DNA from: Nocardia takedensis NBRC 100417
GTDB lineage: Bacteria > Actinomycetota > Actinomycetes > Mycobacteriales > Mycobacteriaceae
Direction: 5' to 3'
NCBI RefSeq assembly: GCF_000308695.1
Contig: NZ_BAGG01000266.1
Coordinates: 124,001-188,000 of the forward strand
DNA length: 64,000 nt
A model generated the notes under the pieces. It was not told the DNA's origin. It saw only the letters and a program-made list of their open reading frames with translations, and did not search any database. Shown piece by piece: positions 24,168 to 32,608 of the stretch (positions are counted from its first letter, which is position 1; the number at the start of each line of letters is the position of its first letter). A program made the position numbers and the translations under genes.

Positions 24168-24836
24168 ATGACCAAGCGCGGGCTGTCCCGGGAGCGGTTG
24201 GCCGACATCGCCCACGGCTACGTCGCCGAGCACGGTCTCGACGCGCTCACCATGCGCAGATTGGCCGCCGCCGCGCAGGTCACCCCGGGAGCGCTGTACA
24301 AACACCTGCGCGACCGTCGCGACCTGCAGCGCGCGATGGCCGACACCGTGTTCCGGTCGGTCGACCTGTCCGATATCGACCCCGCGCGCCCCGACCTCGC
24401 GCAGATCATCCTGTGCTGTGAACGCCTGCGCGCGGCGCTGCTGCGCTTCCGGGAGGGCGGGCGGATCGTCGCGGGTTCGTATTCGCCGTCTCCGGAGACC
24501 ATCCGGGTGGCGAGCGCGCTGATGGCGCTGCTGCGCGACGTGGTCGCGCCCGGGTACGGCGTGGGGGAGGTGGTGCTGGTGCTGCGTTCCTACATCACCG
24601 GATTCGTCATCGAGGAGCAGTCCTATCTGGAACTGTCGGCCGCGGGGGAGTGGGACGCCGTGGTGGCGCGGATCGCGGGTGAGGCGAACCCGCGCCCGGA
24701 GGGGGCCGAGGATCTGCTCGCGATCATGACCGGCGACCGCGACCGCCGCTTCACCGCCGGGTTGCACACAGTGCTCGACGGCAAGGTGCGCGACCCGGCC
24801 CGCGCGGCGGATCGAGGACTGCCCCGGCCCGCGTAA
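24168..24836 (+). CDS. TetR/AcrR family regulator, probable repressor of the adjacent giant carboxylase
   Basis: A 222-residue regulator. The N-terminal HTH is RERLADIAHGYVAEHGLDALTMRRLAAAAQVTPGALYKHLRDRRDL, similar to tetracycline-repressor-type proteins. The C-terminal domain has the TetR_C pattern (RLRAALLRFREGGRIVAGSYSP and VLRSYITGFVIEEQSYLE), indicating a ligand pocket and four-helix dimer interface. The gene lies 0.5 kb upstream of the 5.5-kb carboxylase gene on the same strand. Both promoters carry GGTGAAC-N5-TCACC at the same distance from the -10. By analogy with FasR and other TetR-type lipid regulators, an acyl-CoA ligand is possible; this is inference. Confidence 0.85.
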   Translation: MTKRGLSRERLADIAHGYVAEHGLDALTMRRLAAAAQVTPGALYKHLRDRRDLQRAMADTVFRSVDLSDIDPARPDLAQIILCCERLRAALLRFREGGRIVAGSYSPSPETIRVASALMALLRDVVAPGYGVGEVVLVLRSYITGFVIEEQSYLELSAAGEWDAVVARIAGEANPRPEGAEDLLAIMTGDRDRRFTAGLHTVLDGKVRDPARAADRGLPRPA

Positions 24837-25046
24837 CGGACCGGGCGGTTCGCGGTTGTCGGCTTCTCTGGAGCGATCGGATTCGTCAATCGCCTCCGAC
24901 GCGCGCGTTCCCCGCCGCGGCGCGGATTCGTCGATTTCCGCCCGGATCGCCAGGTCAAAATACGCGCGTCCGAGCGCTCGCGCGAAATACCGATCAGTAA
25001 TGTGGGATTCGCGCTCGGAAACGAACTCGGCCACGGGGTGGGAAGA

Positions 25047-25099
25047 TTGACGCGGGTCCGGGCTGGCTCTAATCTTCGCCTGGTGAACGATGCTCACCA
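25047..25099 (+). promoter_or_regulatory. Promoter and TetR-type operator of the carboxylase gene
   Basis: TTGACG (25047-25052), 17 bases, TAATCT (25070-25075), then after five bases the palindrome TGGTGAACGATGCTCACCA (25081-25099). Spacing and core match the TetR gene's own control region. The promoter lies 255 bases before the GTG start, so the transcript has a long leader (about 25082-25353) in which I see no known riboswitch. The rest of the 517-base gap (24837-25046) shows nothing else. Confidence 0.65.
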
Positions 25100-25353
25100 T
25101 GCGGCGTCGGGGTGGCCGCCGCGTGTTCCGCCATCGCCGCGATTCCGGGTAGCCAGGTGCGTGATGCTGCCCTGACGGTCGCGGTCGGCGAACCATCCGG
25201 ATTCGCGCCGGGCCGTTCCCGACGTGTTCCACGTGAGGATACGGCCGAGTAACCGCCGGACAAGTGTATTTGTGACGGCCGGATGTGCGAAAACGGGTAT
25301 TCACCCTTTTGCCCGTCGAACGGGCCATTACTTCGGAGAGGAAGGAACGGCGA

Positions 25354-28300
25354 GTGTTCAGCCGCATCGCCATTGTGAACCGGGGAGAGGCCGCTATGCG
25401 CCTCATCCACGCGGTCCGAGACCTGGCCGCGGAAACGGCACGTTCGATCGAGACCATCGCTTTCTACACCGATGTCGATCGAAACGCGACGTTCGTCCGC
25501 GAGGCCGACATCACCTACGACCTCGGGCCCGCCTCCGCGCGTCCCTACCTGGACCTCAAGGCGCTCGAACGCGCCCTGGTCAGCACCGGCGCCGACGCGG
25601 CGTGGGTCGGGTGGGGCTTCGTCGCCGAGGACCCGGCCTTCGCCGAACTGTGCGATCAGATCGGCGTGACCTTCATCGGTCCCGATGCCGAGGCGATGCG
25701 CAAGCTCGGTGACAAGATCGGCGCGAAGCTCATCGCCGAAGAGGTCGGCGTCCCGGTCGCGCCCTGGAGTCGCGGCCCGGTCGAGACCGTCGAGGCCGCG
25801 CTGGCCTCGGCCGCCGACATCGGCTACCCGCTGATGCTCAAGGCCACCGCCGGCGGCGGCGGGCGCGGTATCCGCGTCGTCACCGACGAATCCGAACTGG
25901 TCGACGCCTACGAGCGCACCCGCCAGGAGGCGGCGCGCGCCTTCGGCAGCGGCGTCGTCTTCCTCGAGCGCCTGGTCACCGGCGCCCGCCACGTCGAGGT
26001 CCAGGTGATCGCCGACGGGCAGGGCACGGCGTGGGCGCTGGGCGTGCGCGACTGCTCGGTGCAGCGGCGCAACCAGAAGGTCATCGAGGAATCGGCTTCG
26101 CCGGTGCTGCGGCCCGAGCAGGTCGCGGACCTGAAGTCCTCGGCCGAGCGCCTGGCCGTCGCGGTCGGGTACCGCGGCGCGGCCACGGTCGAATTCCTCT
26201 ACCACCCCGGTGACGAGCTGTTCGCCTTCCTCGAGGTCAACACGCGCCTGCAGGTCGAGCACCCGATCACCGAGCTGACCACCGGTTTCGACCTGGTGCG
26301 CGCGCAGATCGCGGTGGCCTCGGGCGAACGCCTCGAAGGCGAGCCCCCCGCCGAGCGCGGCCACGCCATCGAGGCCCGGCTCAACGCCGAGGACCCGGAT
26401 CGCGACTTCGCGCCCGCACCCGGTCGCATCGCGCGCCTGGACCTGCCCGCGGGCCCCGGCGTCCGCGTGGACACCGGCGTCAGCGAGGGCGACACCATCC
26501 CGGCCGACTTCGACTCGATGATCGCCAAGATCATCGCCTACGGCCGCAACCGCGACGAGGCCCTGGGCAGGCTGCGCCGCGCGGTCGCCCAGACCCGCGT
26601 CATCATCGAGGGCGGCGCGACCAACAAGAGCTTCGTGCTGGATCTGCTCGACCAGCCCGAGGTCATCGACGCCTCCGCCGACACCGGGTGGATCGACCGC
26701 GTGCGCGGCGAGGGCCGGTTGGTCTCGCACCGCAACTCCGCGGTCGCGCTGGCCGCCGCCGCGATCGACGCCTACGAGGACGAGGAGCGGGCCGAACGGC
26801 ACCGGTTGCTGTCCACCGCCGCGGGCGGTCGTCCGCTGGTGCAGCACCACGCCGGCCGTCCGCTGGATCTGAAACTTCGTGGTGTCGGCTACCGGGTGCG
26901 GGTCGCGCGCACGGGCGCGCACCGTTTCCGCATCGGCATCGAAGCGGGCGAGGACATCCACACCGCCGACGTCGACCTGGTCCGCTTCGACCGCCACGCC
27001 GGTCAGATCGTGGTCAACGGCAGCACCTTCCGCGTCACGGCGGGCACCCACGGCCCGATCCACATCGTCGACGTCGACGGCGTCACCCACCGGGTCAGCC
27101 GCGACGAGGGCGGCGTGGTCCGTTCTCCCGCGCCCGCGCTGGTGGTCGCGACGCCGGTGCAGGTCGGCGACGAGGTCGAGGCCAACGCGCCGGTGCTGGT
27201 GCTGGAGAGCATGAAGATGGAGACGGTGCTGCGCGCGCCGTTCAAGGCGCGCCTGAAGGAAGTCGCCGTCTCCGTGGGCACCCAGGTCGAGACCGGCGCC
27301 CCGCTGCTGCGGCTCGAGCAGATCGTCGACGACGCCGCGGCCGAGGAGGACACCGCCGCGCCGACCGTCGAACTGGACCTGCCCGCCGTCGACACCCGGG
27401 TCCGGCCGCACGACAAGCTGGCCCGCCGGTCGGAGGACCTGCGCGGGCTGCTGCTCGGCTTCGACGTCGACCCGCACGACGACCGCCGCGTGGTCGAGGA
27501 CTACCTCGACGCGCGCCGCGCCGCCGTCGCCGACGACCGCAGGCCGCTGGCCGAGGAACTCGAACTCATCGACGTCTTCACCGATCTGGCCGAGCTGAGC
27601 CACAACCGGCCCTCCGGCGAGGACGCCCAGGGCCACGTGCACAGCGCCCGCGAATACTTCCACACCTACTTGCAGAGCCTCGACGTCGAACGCGCCGGTC
27701 TGCCGGAATCGTTCAAGGCCAAGCTGGCTCGGGCGCTCGGTCACTACGGCATCACCGAACTGGACCGGACGCCGGAACTCGAGGCCGCGGTCTTCCGCAT
27801 CTTCCTGGCCCAGCAGCGCACCGACACCGTGACCGTGGTGACGACGCTGCTGCGCGAGTGGCTGCGCGAGCCGATGCCCGACCGCGCGCTGCGCGAACCG
27901 GTCGGCCTGGCGCTCGAGCGCCTGGTCGCCGCCACCCAGGTGCGGTTCCCGGTCGTCGCCGACCTGGCTCGCGGGCTGGTCTACGGCTGGTACGGTCAGC
28001 CGCTGCTGCGGCGCAACCGCGCCCGCGTCTACACCGACGTCCGCCGGGCGCTGAGCTACCTGGACGCCAACCCGCGGGCGGCCGACCGCGCCGACCGCAT
28101 CTCGGAGATGGTGCGCAGCACCGAACCGCTGGTGCGCCTGCTCGGCCAGCGCCTGGTCCGGGGCAAGGACGACAACACCGCCATGCTCGAGGTGCTGACC
28201 CGCCGCTACTACGGCAACAAGGGCCTGACCGATGTGCGGACCCACGACGTCGGCGGCTGCCGCTACCTGATCGCCGAACGCGACAGCGCGAGCCTGGTCT

Positions 28301-30813
28301 CGGCCGCGGTGCGTTTCGACGCCCTCGGCGCGGCGGTGCGCGGACTGGCCGAACTGTCCGGTGACGCGGCCTCCATCGACGCCGACATCTACCTCAGCTG
28401 GGAGAACCAGCCCGCGGACTTCGACGCGATGGCCGCGGCCCTGCACGAGGTGCTCGGGGCGCAACCGCTGCCCAAGCAGGTGCACCGCATCACCGCGACC
28501 GTCGCGGGCAGCGACGGCGCGGTCATGCACCACCACTTCACCTTCCGTCCGTCGGCCACCGGCCCGACCGAGGAACGGCTGATCCGCGGTCTGCACCCCT
28601 ACATCGCGCAGCGGATGCAGATGGAGCGGTTGCGCAAGTTCGACCTGACCAGGCTGCGCTCCTCCGACGACGAGGAGATCTACCTGTTCCGCTGCGTGGC
28701 GAAGGAGAACCCGGCCGACGACCGGCTCATCGCCTTCGCCCAGGTCCGCGACCTGGCCGCGCTGCGCGAACACGACGGACGACTGCTCGCGCTGCCGACC
28801 GCCGAGAGCACCATCGCCACCTGCCTGGACTCGATCCGGCGCGCGCAGTCGCAGCGGGCTTCGGGCAAGCGGCTCAACACCAACCGCATCGTCATGTACA
28901 TCTGGCCGCCGCTGGATGTCACCCGCGAGGAGTGGGAGACGATCGGCGGCCACGTGCTGCCGACCACCGCGGGCGCGGGGCTCGAGGAGATCGAGTTGAT
29001 CGCGCGCGAGCGCGACGCGCGGACCGGCGAGCTGACCAAGGTGTCGATCCGGATCAGCTTCGACGCCGCGGGCGGCACCGTGGTGACCGTCGGCGAGCCG
29101 TCCGACGCGCCGCTCGAGCCGCTGGACGCCTACCGGCAGAAGGTGCTGCGCGCCGCGGGCCGCAACGCCGTGTACCCCTACGAATTGACCGGCCTGCTCG
29201 GTGATTTCGCGGAGTACGACCTGGACGCCGAGCACGCGCTCGTCCCGGTGGACCGGCCCAAGGGCCGCAACTCGGCCGCGCTCGTCGCGGGTGTCATCAC
29301 CACGCCGACCCCGAAGTACCCGCAGGGCGTGTCCCGGGTGGTGCTGCTGGGCGATCCGACGAAATCGCTGGGCGCGCTGTCGGAACCGGAGTGCAGGCGG
29401 GTCATCGCCGCGCTGGATCTGGCCGAGCGTCTGGCGGTGCCGCTGGAGTGGTACGCGCTGTCCTCGGGCGCGCGCATCTCGATGGAGTCGGGCACCGAGA
29501 ACATGGACTGGGTGGCGGCCGCGCTCAAGCGGATCGTCGAATTCACCCAGGACGGCGGCGAGATCAACATCGTCGTCGCGGGCATCAACGTCGGCGCGCA
29601 GCCGTACTGGAACGCCGAGGCGACGATGCTCATGCACACCAAGGGCATCCTGGTGATGACCCCGGATTCGGCGATGGTGCTCACCGGCAAGCAGGCGCTG
29701 GACTTCTCCGGCGGCGTGTCGGCCGAGGACAACTTCGGCATCGGCGGCTACGACCGCGTCATGGGCCCCAACGGCCAGGCGCAGTACTGGGCCCCGAATC
29801 TGGCCGCGGCGCGCGACATCCTGATGGCGCACTACGAGCACACCTACGTGGCTCCGGGCGAGCAGGCGCCGCGGCGCTCGCGCACCGAGGACGCCGTCGA
29901 CCGCGACATCTCCGATTTCCCGCACGTGTTGGCGGGCAGCGATTTCACCACCGTCGGCCAGATCTTCTCCGCGTCGGCGAACCCGGATCGCAAGAAGCCC
30001 TTCGACATCCGCACGGTGATGCGCGCGGTGTCCGACCAGGACCACCCCGTGCTGGAGCGCTGGGCGGGCATGGCCGACGCCGAGACCGCGGTCGTGCAGG
30101 ACGCGCACCTGGGCGGAATCCCGGTGTGCCTGCTGGGCATCGAGTCCCAGGGCGTGCCGCGCCACGGGTTCCCGCCCACCGACGGCCCGGACACCTACAC
30201 CGCGGGCACGCTGTTCCCGCGGTCGTCGAAGAAGGCGGCGCGGGCCATCAACGCCGCGAGCGGCAACCGCCCGCTGGTGGTGCTGGCCAACCTGTCGGGC
30301 TTCGACGGCTCGCCGGAGTCGATGCGCAAGCTGCAACTCGAGTACGGCGCCGAGATCGGCCGCGCGATCGTCAATTTCGTGGGCCCGATCGTGTTCACCG
30401 TGATCTCCCGCTACCACGGCGGCGCGTTCGTCGTCTTCTCCAAGGCGTTGAACCCGAATATGACCGTGCTGGCGCTCGAGGGTTCGTTCGCCTCGGTGCT
30501 GGGCGGCGCGCCCGCCGCGGCCGCGGTGTTCGCCGGTGACGTGAACAAGCGCACCGCGAGCGATCCGCGGGTCTCGGACTTGGAGGCGCGGGTCGCCGAG
30601 GCTTCCGGTCCCGAACGCGCTTCGCTCATCGCGGAATTGGACGAGATCCGTTCCTCGGTGCGCGCCGAGAAGTTGGGTGAGGTGGCCGCCGAATTCGACG
30701 GCATCCACAACATCCAGCGCGCGGTGACGGTGGGTTCGGTGGACGCGGTCATCCGCGCCGCCGAGTTGCGCCCGCGCATCATCGAGGCCATCCAGGTGCG
30801 CCTGGACGGCTGA
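25354..30813 (+). CDS. Single-chain multidomain acyl-CoA carboxylase (biotin carboxylase, BCCP and carboxyltransferase fused; eukaryote-like ACC)
   Basis: A 1,819-residue biotin enzyme that would carboxylate acetyl- or another acyl-CoA to the malonyl-type product. Residues about 1-450 are biotin carboxylase: IAIVNRGEAAMRLIHAV, the ATP-grasp glycine loop KATAGGGGRGIRVV, and LEVNTRLQVEHPITELTTG. About 590-650 is the biotin carrier with ESMKMET, biotinyl Lys621. A helical middle region of about 600 residues resembles the central domain of eukaryotic ACC. From about 1,200 the carboxyltransferase follows: YWNAEATMLMHTKGILVMTP, LDFSGGVSAEDNFGIGGYD, then LSGFDGSPESMRKLQLEYGA. The GTG at 25354 has GAGGAAGGA before it and gives the canonical start. 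Most bacteria encode these parts on separate genes, so the full-length fusion is notable. The acyl chain preference cannot be read. Confidence 0.88.
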   Translation: MFSRIAIVNRGEAAMRLIHAVRDLAAETARSIETIAFYTDVDRNATFVREADITYDLGPASARPYLDLKALERALVSTGADAAWVGWGFVAEDPAFAELCDQIGVTFIGPDAEAMRKLGDKIGAKLIAEEVGVPVAPWSRGPVETVEAALASAADIGYPLMLKATAGGGGRGIRVVTDESELVDAYERTRQEAARAFGSGVVFLERLVTGARHVEVQVIADGQGTAWALGVRDCSVQRRNQKVIEESASPVLRPEQVADLKSSAERLAVAVGYRGAATVEFLYHPGDELFAFLEVNTRLQVEHPITELTTGFDLVRAQIAVASGERLEGEPPAERGHAIEARLNAEDPDRDFAPAPGRIARLDLPAGPGVRVDTGVSEGDTIPADFDSMIAKIIAYGRNRDEALGRLRRAVAQTRVIIEGGATNKSFVLDLLDQPEVIDASADTGWIDRVRGEGRLVSHRNSAVALAAAAIDAYEDEERAERHRLLSTAAGGRPLVQHHAGRPLDLKLRGVGYRVRVARTGAHRFRIGIEAGEDIHTADVDLVRFDRHAGQIVVNGSTFRVTAGTHGPIHIVDVDGVTHRVSRDEGGVVRSPAPALVVATPVQVGDEVEANAPVLVLESMKMETVLRAPFKARLKEVAVSVGTQVETGAPLLRLEQIVDDAAAEEDTAAPTVELDLPAVDTRVRPHDKLARRSEDLRGLLLGFDVDPHDDRRVVEDYLDARRAAVADDRRPLAEELELIDVFTDLAELSHNRPSGEDAQGHVHSAREYFHTYLQSLDVERAGLPESFKAKLARALGHYGITELDRTPELEAAVFRIFLAQQRTDTVTVVTTLLREWLREPMPDRALREPVGLALERLVAATQVRFPVVADLARGLVYGWYGQPLLRRNRARVYTDVRRALSYLDANPRAADRADRISEMVRSTEPLVRLLGQRLVRGKDDNTAMLEVLTRRYYGNKGLTDVRTHDVGGCRYLIAERDSASLVSAAVRFDALGAAVRGLAELSGDAASIDADIYLSWENQPADFDAMAAALHEVLGAQPLPKQVHRITATVAGSDGAVMHHHFTFRPSATGPTEERLIRGLHPYIAQRMQMERLRKFDLTRLRSSDDEEIYLFRCVAKENPADDRLIAFAQVRDLAALREHDGRLLALPTAESTIATCLDSIRRAQSQRASGKRLNTNRIVMYIWPPLDVTREEWETIGGHVLPTTAGAGLEEIELIARERDARTGELTKVSIRISFDAAGGTVVTVGEPSDAPLEPLDAYRQKVLRAAGRNAVYPYELTGLLGDFAEYDLDAEHALVPVDRPKGRNSAALVAGVITTPTPKYPQGVSRVVLLGDPTKSLGALSEPECRRVIAALDLAERLAVPLEWYALSSGARISMESGTENMDWVAAALKRIVEFTQDGGEINIVVAGINVGAQPYWNAEATMLMHTKGILVMTPDSAMVLTGKQALDFSGGVSAEDNFGIGGYDRVMGPNGQAQYWAPNLAAARDILMAHYEHTYVAPGEQAPRRSRTEDAVDRDISDFPHVLAGSDFTTVGQIFSASANPDRKKPFDIRTVMRAVSDQDHPVLERWAGMADAETAVVQDAHLGGIPVCLLGIESQGVPRHGFPPTDGPDTYTAGTLFPRSSKKAARAINAASGNRPLVVLANLSGFDGSPESMRKLQLEYGAEIGRAIVNFVGPIVFTVISRYHGGAFVVFSKALNPNMTVLALEGSFASVLGGAPAAAAVFAGDVNKRTASDPRVSDLEARVAEASGPERASLIAELDEIRSSVRAEKLGEVAAEFDGIHNIQRAVTVGSVDAVIRAAELRPRIIEAIQVRLDG

Positions 30814-30833
30814 CGCGCGCAGTCGGCGTCCCA

Positions 30834-30900
30834 CGACGGGCGGCGACCGCGGTCGGAGGTGTTCGATGGACACCGCCCGGCCGTCGGTCGCCGCCCGTCG
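30834..30900 (+). terminator. Terminator after the carboxylase gene
   Basis: CGACGGGCGGCGACCG (30834-30849) and CGGTCGCCGCCCGTCG (30885-30900) form a perfect 16-bp stem. A smaller inner stem (GGTGT/ACACC) lies within the 35-base loop. It starts 20 bases after the stop codon and is the strongest terminator-like structure in this part of the window. Confidence 0.7.
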
Positions 30901-31099
30901 GCGTTTCCATAGCCGAATCACATCACTTCGGAACCGAACCCGTTGTGAACCCGCCCTATGGCGTCGGGTGTCCGCGGGTGTGTCGGCTTCGATTCGCAGT
31001 CCTCGAAATCGGGCATCTCGCCCATAGCGCGCGGCATCCTACGCGCCGCAAGGCATCTCACCTCGGGTTTTGTCGGGAAAGTGAGAGATCGGATTTAGC

Positions 31100-31128
31100 T
31101 TGACACTTGTGTAAGGCCGCGTTAACTT
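31100..31128 (+). promoter_or_regulatory. Sigma-A type promoter of the branched-chain transporter operon
   Basis: TTGACA (31100-31105), 17 bases, TAACTT (31123-31128): a near-consensus housekeeping promoter, unusual in its clarity for this GC-rich DNA. It lies 132 bases before the substrate-binding protein start. GGTCAC-AATG-GTGATC just after the expected start of transcription (31140-31155) is a possible imperfect operator. The rest of the gap from 30901 shows no gene. Confidence 0.65.
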
Positions 31129-31259
31129 CTAGTGGCCCAGGTCACAATGGTGATCGGGTGGCCGGATCGTCGAACGCGCGATCCGGTGACGTTCCACTAG
31201 CTCGACGGGGTGACCCGGGCGTTGTTCGCCGGCGCAACCGGCCTGGAAAGGCATGCAGA

Positions 31260-32522
31260 ATGGGAATCAGAACCGGCCGGATCGCCGCCGCGGCATTGGC
31301 CGTCGCGTGTGTGCTGTCCGTCGCCTCCTGTAGTGACGACAGCAAATCCGACGCGGGCGGTGGCAGCACCGCGATCGCGCCCGGCAACAAGGCCACCGGT
31401 GCGCCGATCAAGATCGGCCTGTTCAACCCCTCCAAGGGCCCGGCCACCCAGGCCGGTGTGACCACGGGGAAGAACGCCGCCGTCGAATACATCAACAACC
31501 AGATCGGCGGCATCAAGGGCCGTCCGATCGAGGTGGTCGACTGCGGAATCGACAACACCTCACCGGAATCCACGATCTCGTGCGCCAACCAGTTCGTCCA
31601 GGCGGGCGTCGTGGCCGCGCTGGACGGCTTCAACGCCGAATCCTCGGCGGCCATGCCGATCCTGACCTCCGCGGGCATCCCGATGGTCGGCCAGATCCCG
31701 TTCAACACCGCCACCGGCGCCCTCACCGAGAACCGGGTGTTCTTCGGTCCGCCGCCCGCGGCCTTCCTCGTCGGCTTCCTCCAGTCGCTCAAGCAGGCCA
31801 ACAAGACCACGCTGACGCTGGTCAACTCGGATCTGCCGCAGGCGCATCAGGTGTTCGACAACCTGCTGACCCCGCTGGGCAAGCAACTCGGCATCGACGT
31901 CAAGAGCGCCTACTACCCGCCCGCCGGACCGAACTTCACGGCGCTGGCCACCACCATCGCCGACGGCAATCCCGCGGCGGGCGGCCTGATGACCGCGCCC
32001 AACGACAACACCTGCAACAAGCTGGCCCAGGCCCTGCGGTCGGTGAAGTACACCGGCACGATCTTCCTCGCCGCGTGCACCGAATTCATCGACACCCTCG
32101 GCGCGCAGGCGGTCGGCGCGCAGTCCTACTCGCCGGTGTGGCTGCCGCCCGCCATCGAGTCGGCTCCCGAGCCCGCCAAGACGAATCTGAAGACGGCCCA
32201 ACAGTTCATCGACAACGCGGGCGGCACCGCGGGCTTCTACGCCTACGGAACCTTCTCGCTGTTCGTCGATTTCGCGCAGGCGCTGAGCGCGGGCGCCTCG
32301 ACCGAGGTGACCGGGCCCGCGATCCTGGCCACGCTCAAGGGGCTGACCGACTACCAGAGCTTCCTCGGCCCGAAGCTGAACTGCGGCAAGGCCACCTCGC
32401 CCAACTGCACCACCGACATGCTGCTGTTCGAGGTGACCGCGGACAAGAAGACCGCACCGGTCACCGGCGGGTACATCACGCCGAGTCCCGAAGTCCTGAA
32501 ATTGATCCCGGGCGCGGCCTGA
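31260..32522 (+). CDS. ABC transporter substrate-binding lipoprotein (branched-chain amino acid/HAAT family)
   Basis: A 420-residue lipoprotein with lipobox SVASC (Cys about residue 24) and a Ser/Gly-rich linker. The Peripla_BP_6 domain follows: IKIGLFNPSKGPATQAGVTTGKNAAVEYIN, IGGIKGRPIEVVDCGID, PESTISCANQFVQAGVVAALDGF and SSAAMPILTSAGIPMVG. It binds a small polar molecule, amino acid, amide or other, outside the membrane and delivers it to the LivHM-type permease encoded next. GGAAAGG stands before the ATG. It heads a four-gene operon from a clear sigma-A promoter, and a stem-loop after it may reduce read-through. The ligand is not determined. Confidence 0.88.
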   Translation: MGIRTGRIAAAALAVACVLSVASCSDDSKSDAGGGSTAIAPGNKATGAPIKIGLFNPSKGPATQAGVTTGKNAAVEYINNQIGGIKGRPIEVVDCGIDNTSPESTISCANQFVQAGVVAALDGFNAESSAAMPILTSAGIPMVGQIPFNTATGALTENRVFFGPPPAAFLVGFLQSLKQANKTTLTLVNSDLPQAHQVFDNLLTPLGKQLGIDVKSAYYPPAGPNFTALATTIADGNPAAGGLMTAPNDNTCNKLAQALRSVKYTGTIFLAACTEFIDTLGAQAVGAQSYSPVWLPPAIESAPEPAKTNLKTAQQFIDNAGGTAGFYAYGTFSLFVDFAQALSAGASTEVTGPAILATLKGLTDYQSFLGPKLNCGKATSPNCTTDMLLFEVTADKKTAPVTGGYITPSPEVLKLIPGAA

Positions 32523-32538
32523 CCGTCTCGGGGTGACC

Positions 32539-32580
32539 GTGGGGGCGGGTCGTCGGAGAGATCCGGCGGCCCGCCCCCAC
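32539..32580 (+). terminator. Intercistronic stem-loop between binding protein and permease genes
   Basis: GTGGGGGCGGG (32539-32549) and CCCGCCCCCAC (32570-32580) form a perfect 11-bp stem with further pairing inside the loop. It lies 17 bases after the binding-protein stop and 29 bases before the permease start. It probably acts as a partial terminator or RNA-stabilising hairpin that keeps binding protein in excess, as known for many ABC operons. Confidence 0.55.
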
Positions 32581-32608
32581 CCCTCGCTATCACAGAAAAT
32601 CAGGGCAC

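Noticed and set aside
25295..25300. GGGTAT shortly before the carboxylase start
   Set aside because: No GTTY or GNNT at the correct distance upstream; the TTGACG-N17-TAATCT promoter is far better.
25069..30921. A 1,950-codon open frame on the strand opposite the carboxylase gene
   Set aside because: It mirrors the codon structure of the real gene. Its translation is His/Arg/Val-rich without domains, and the plus-strand frame has clear catalytic motifs.
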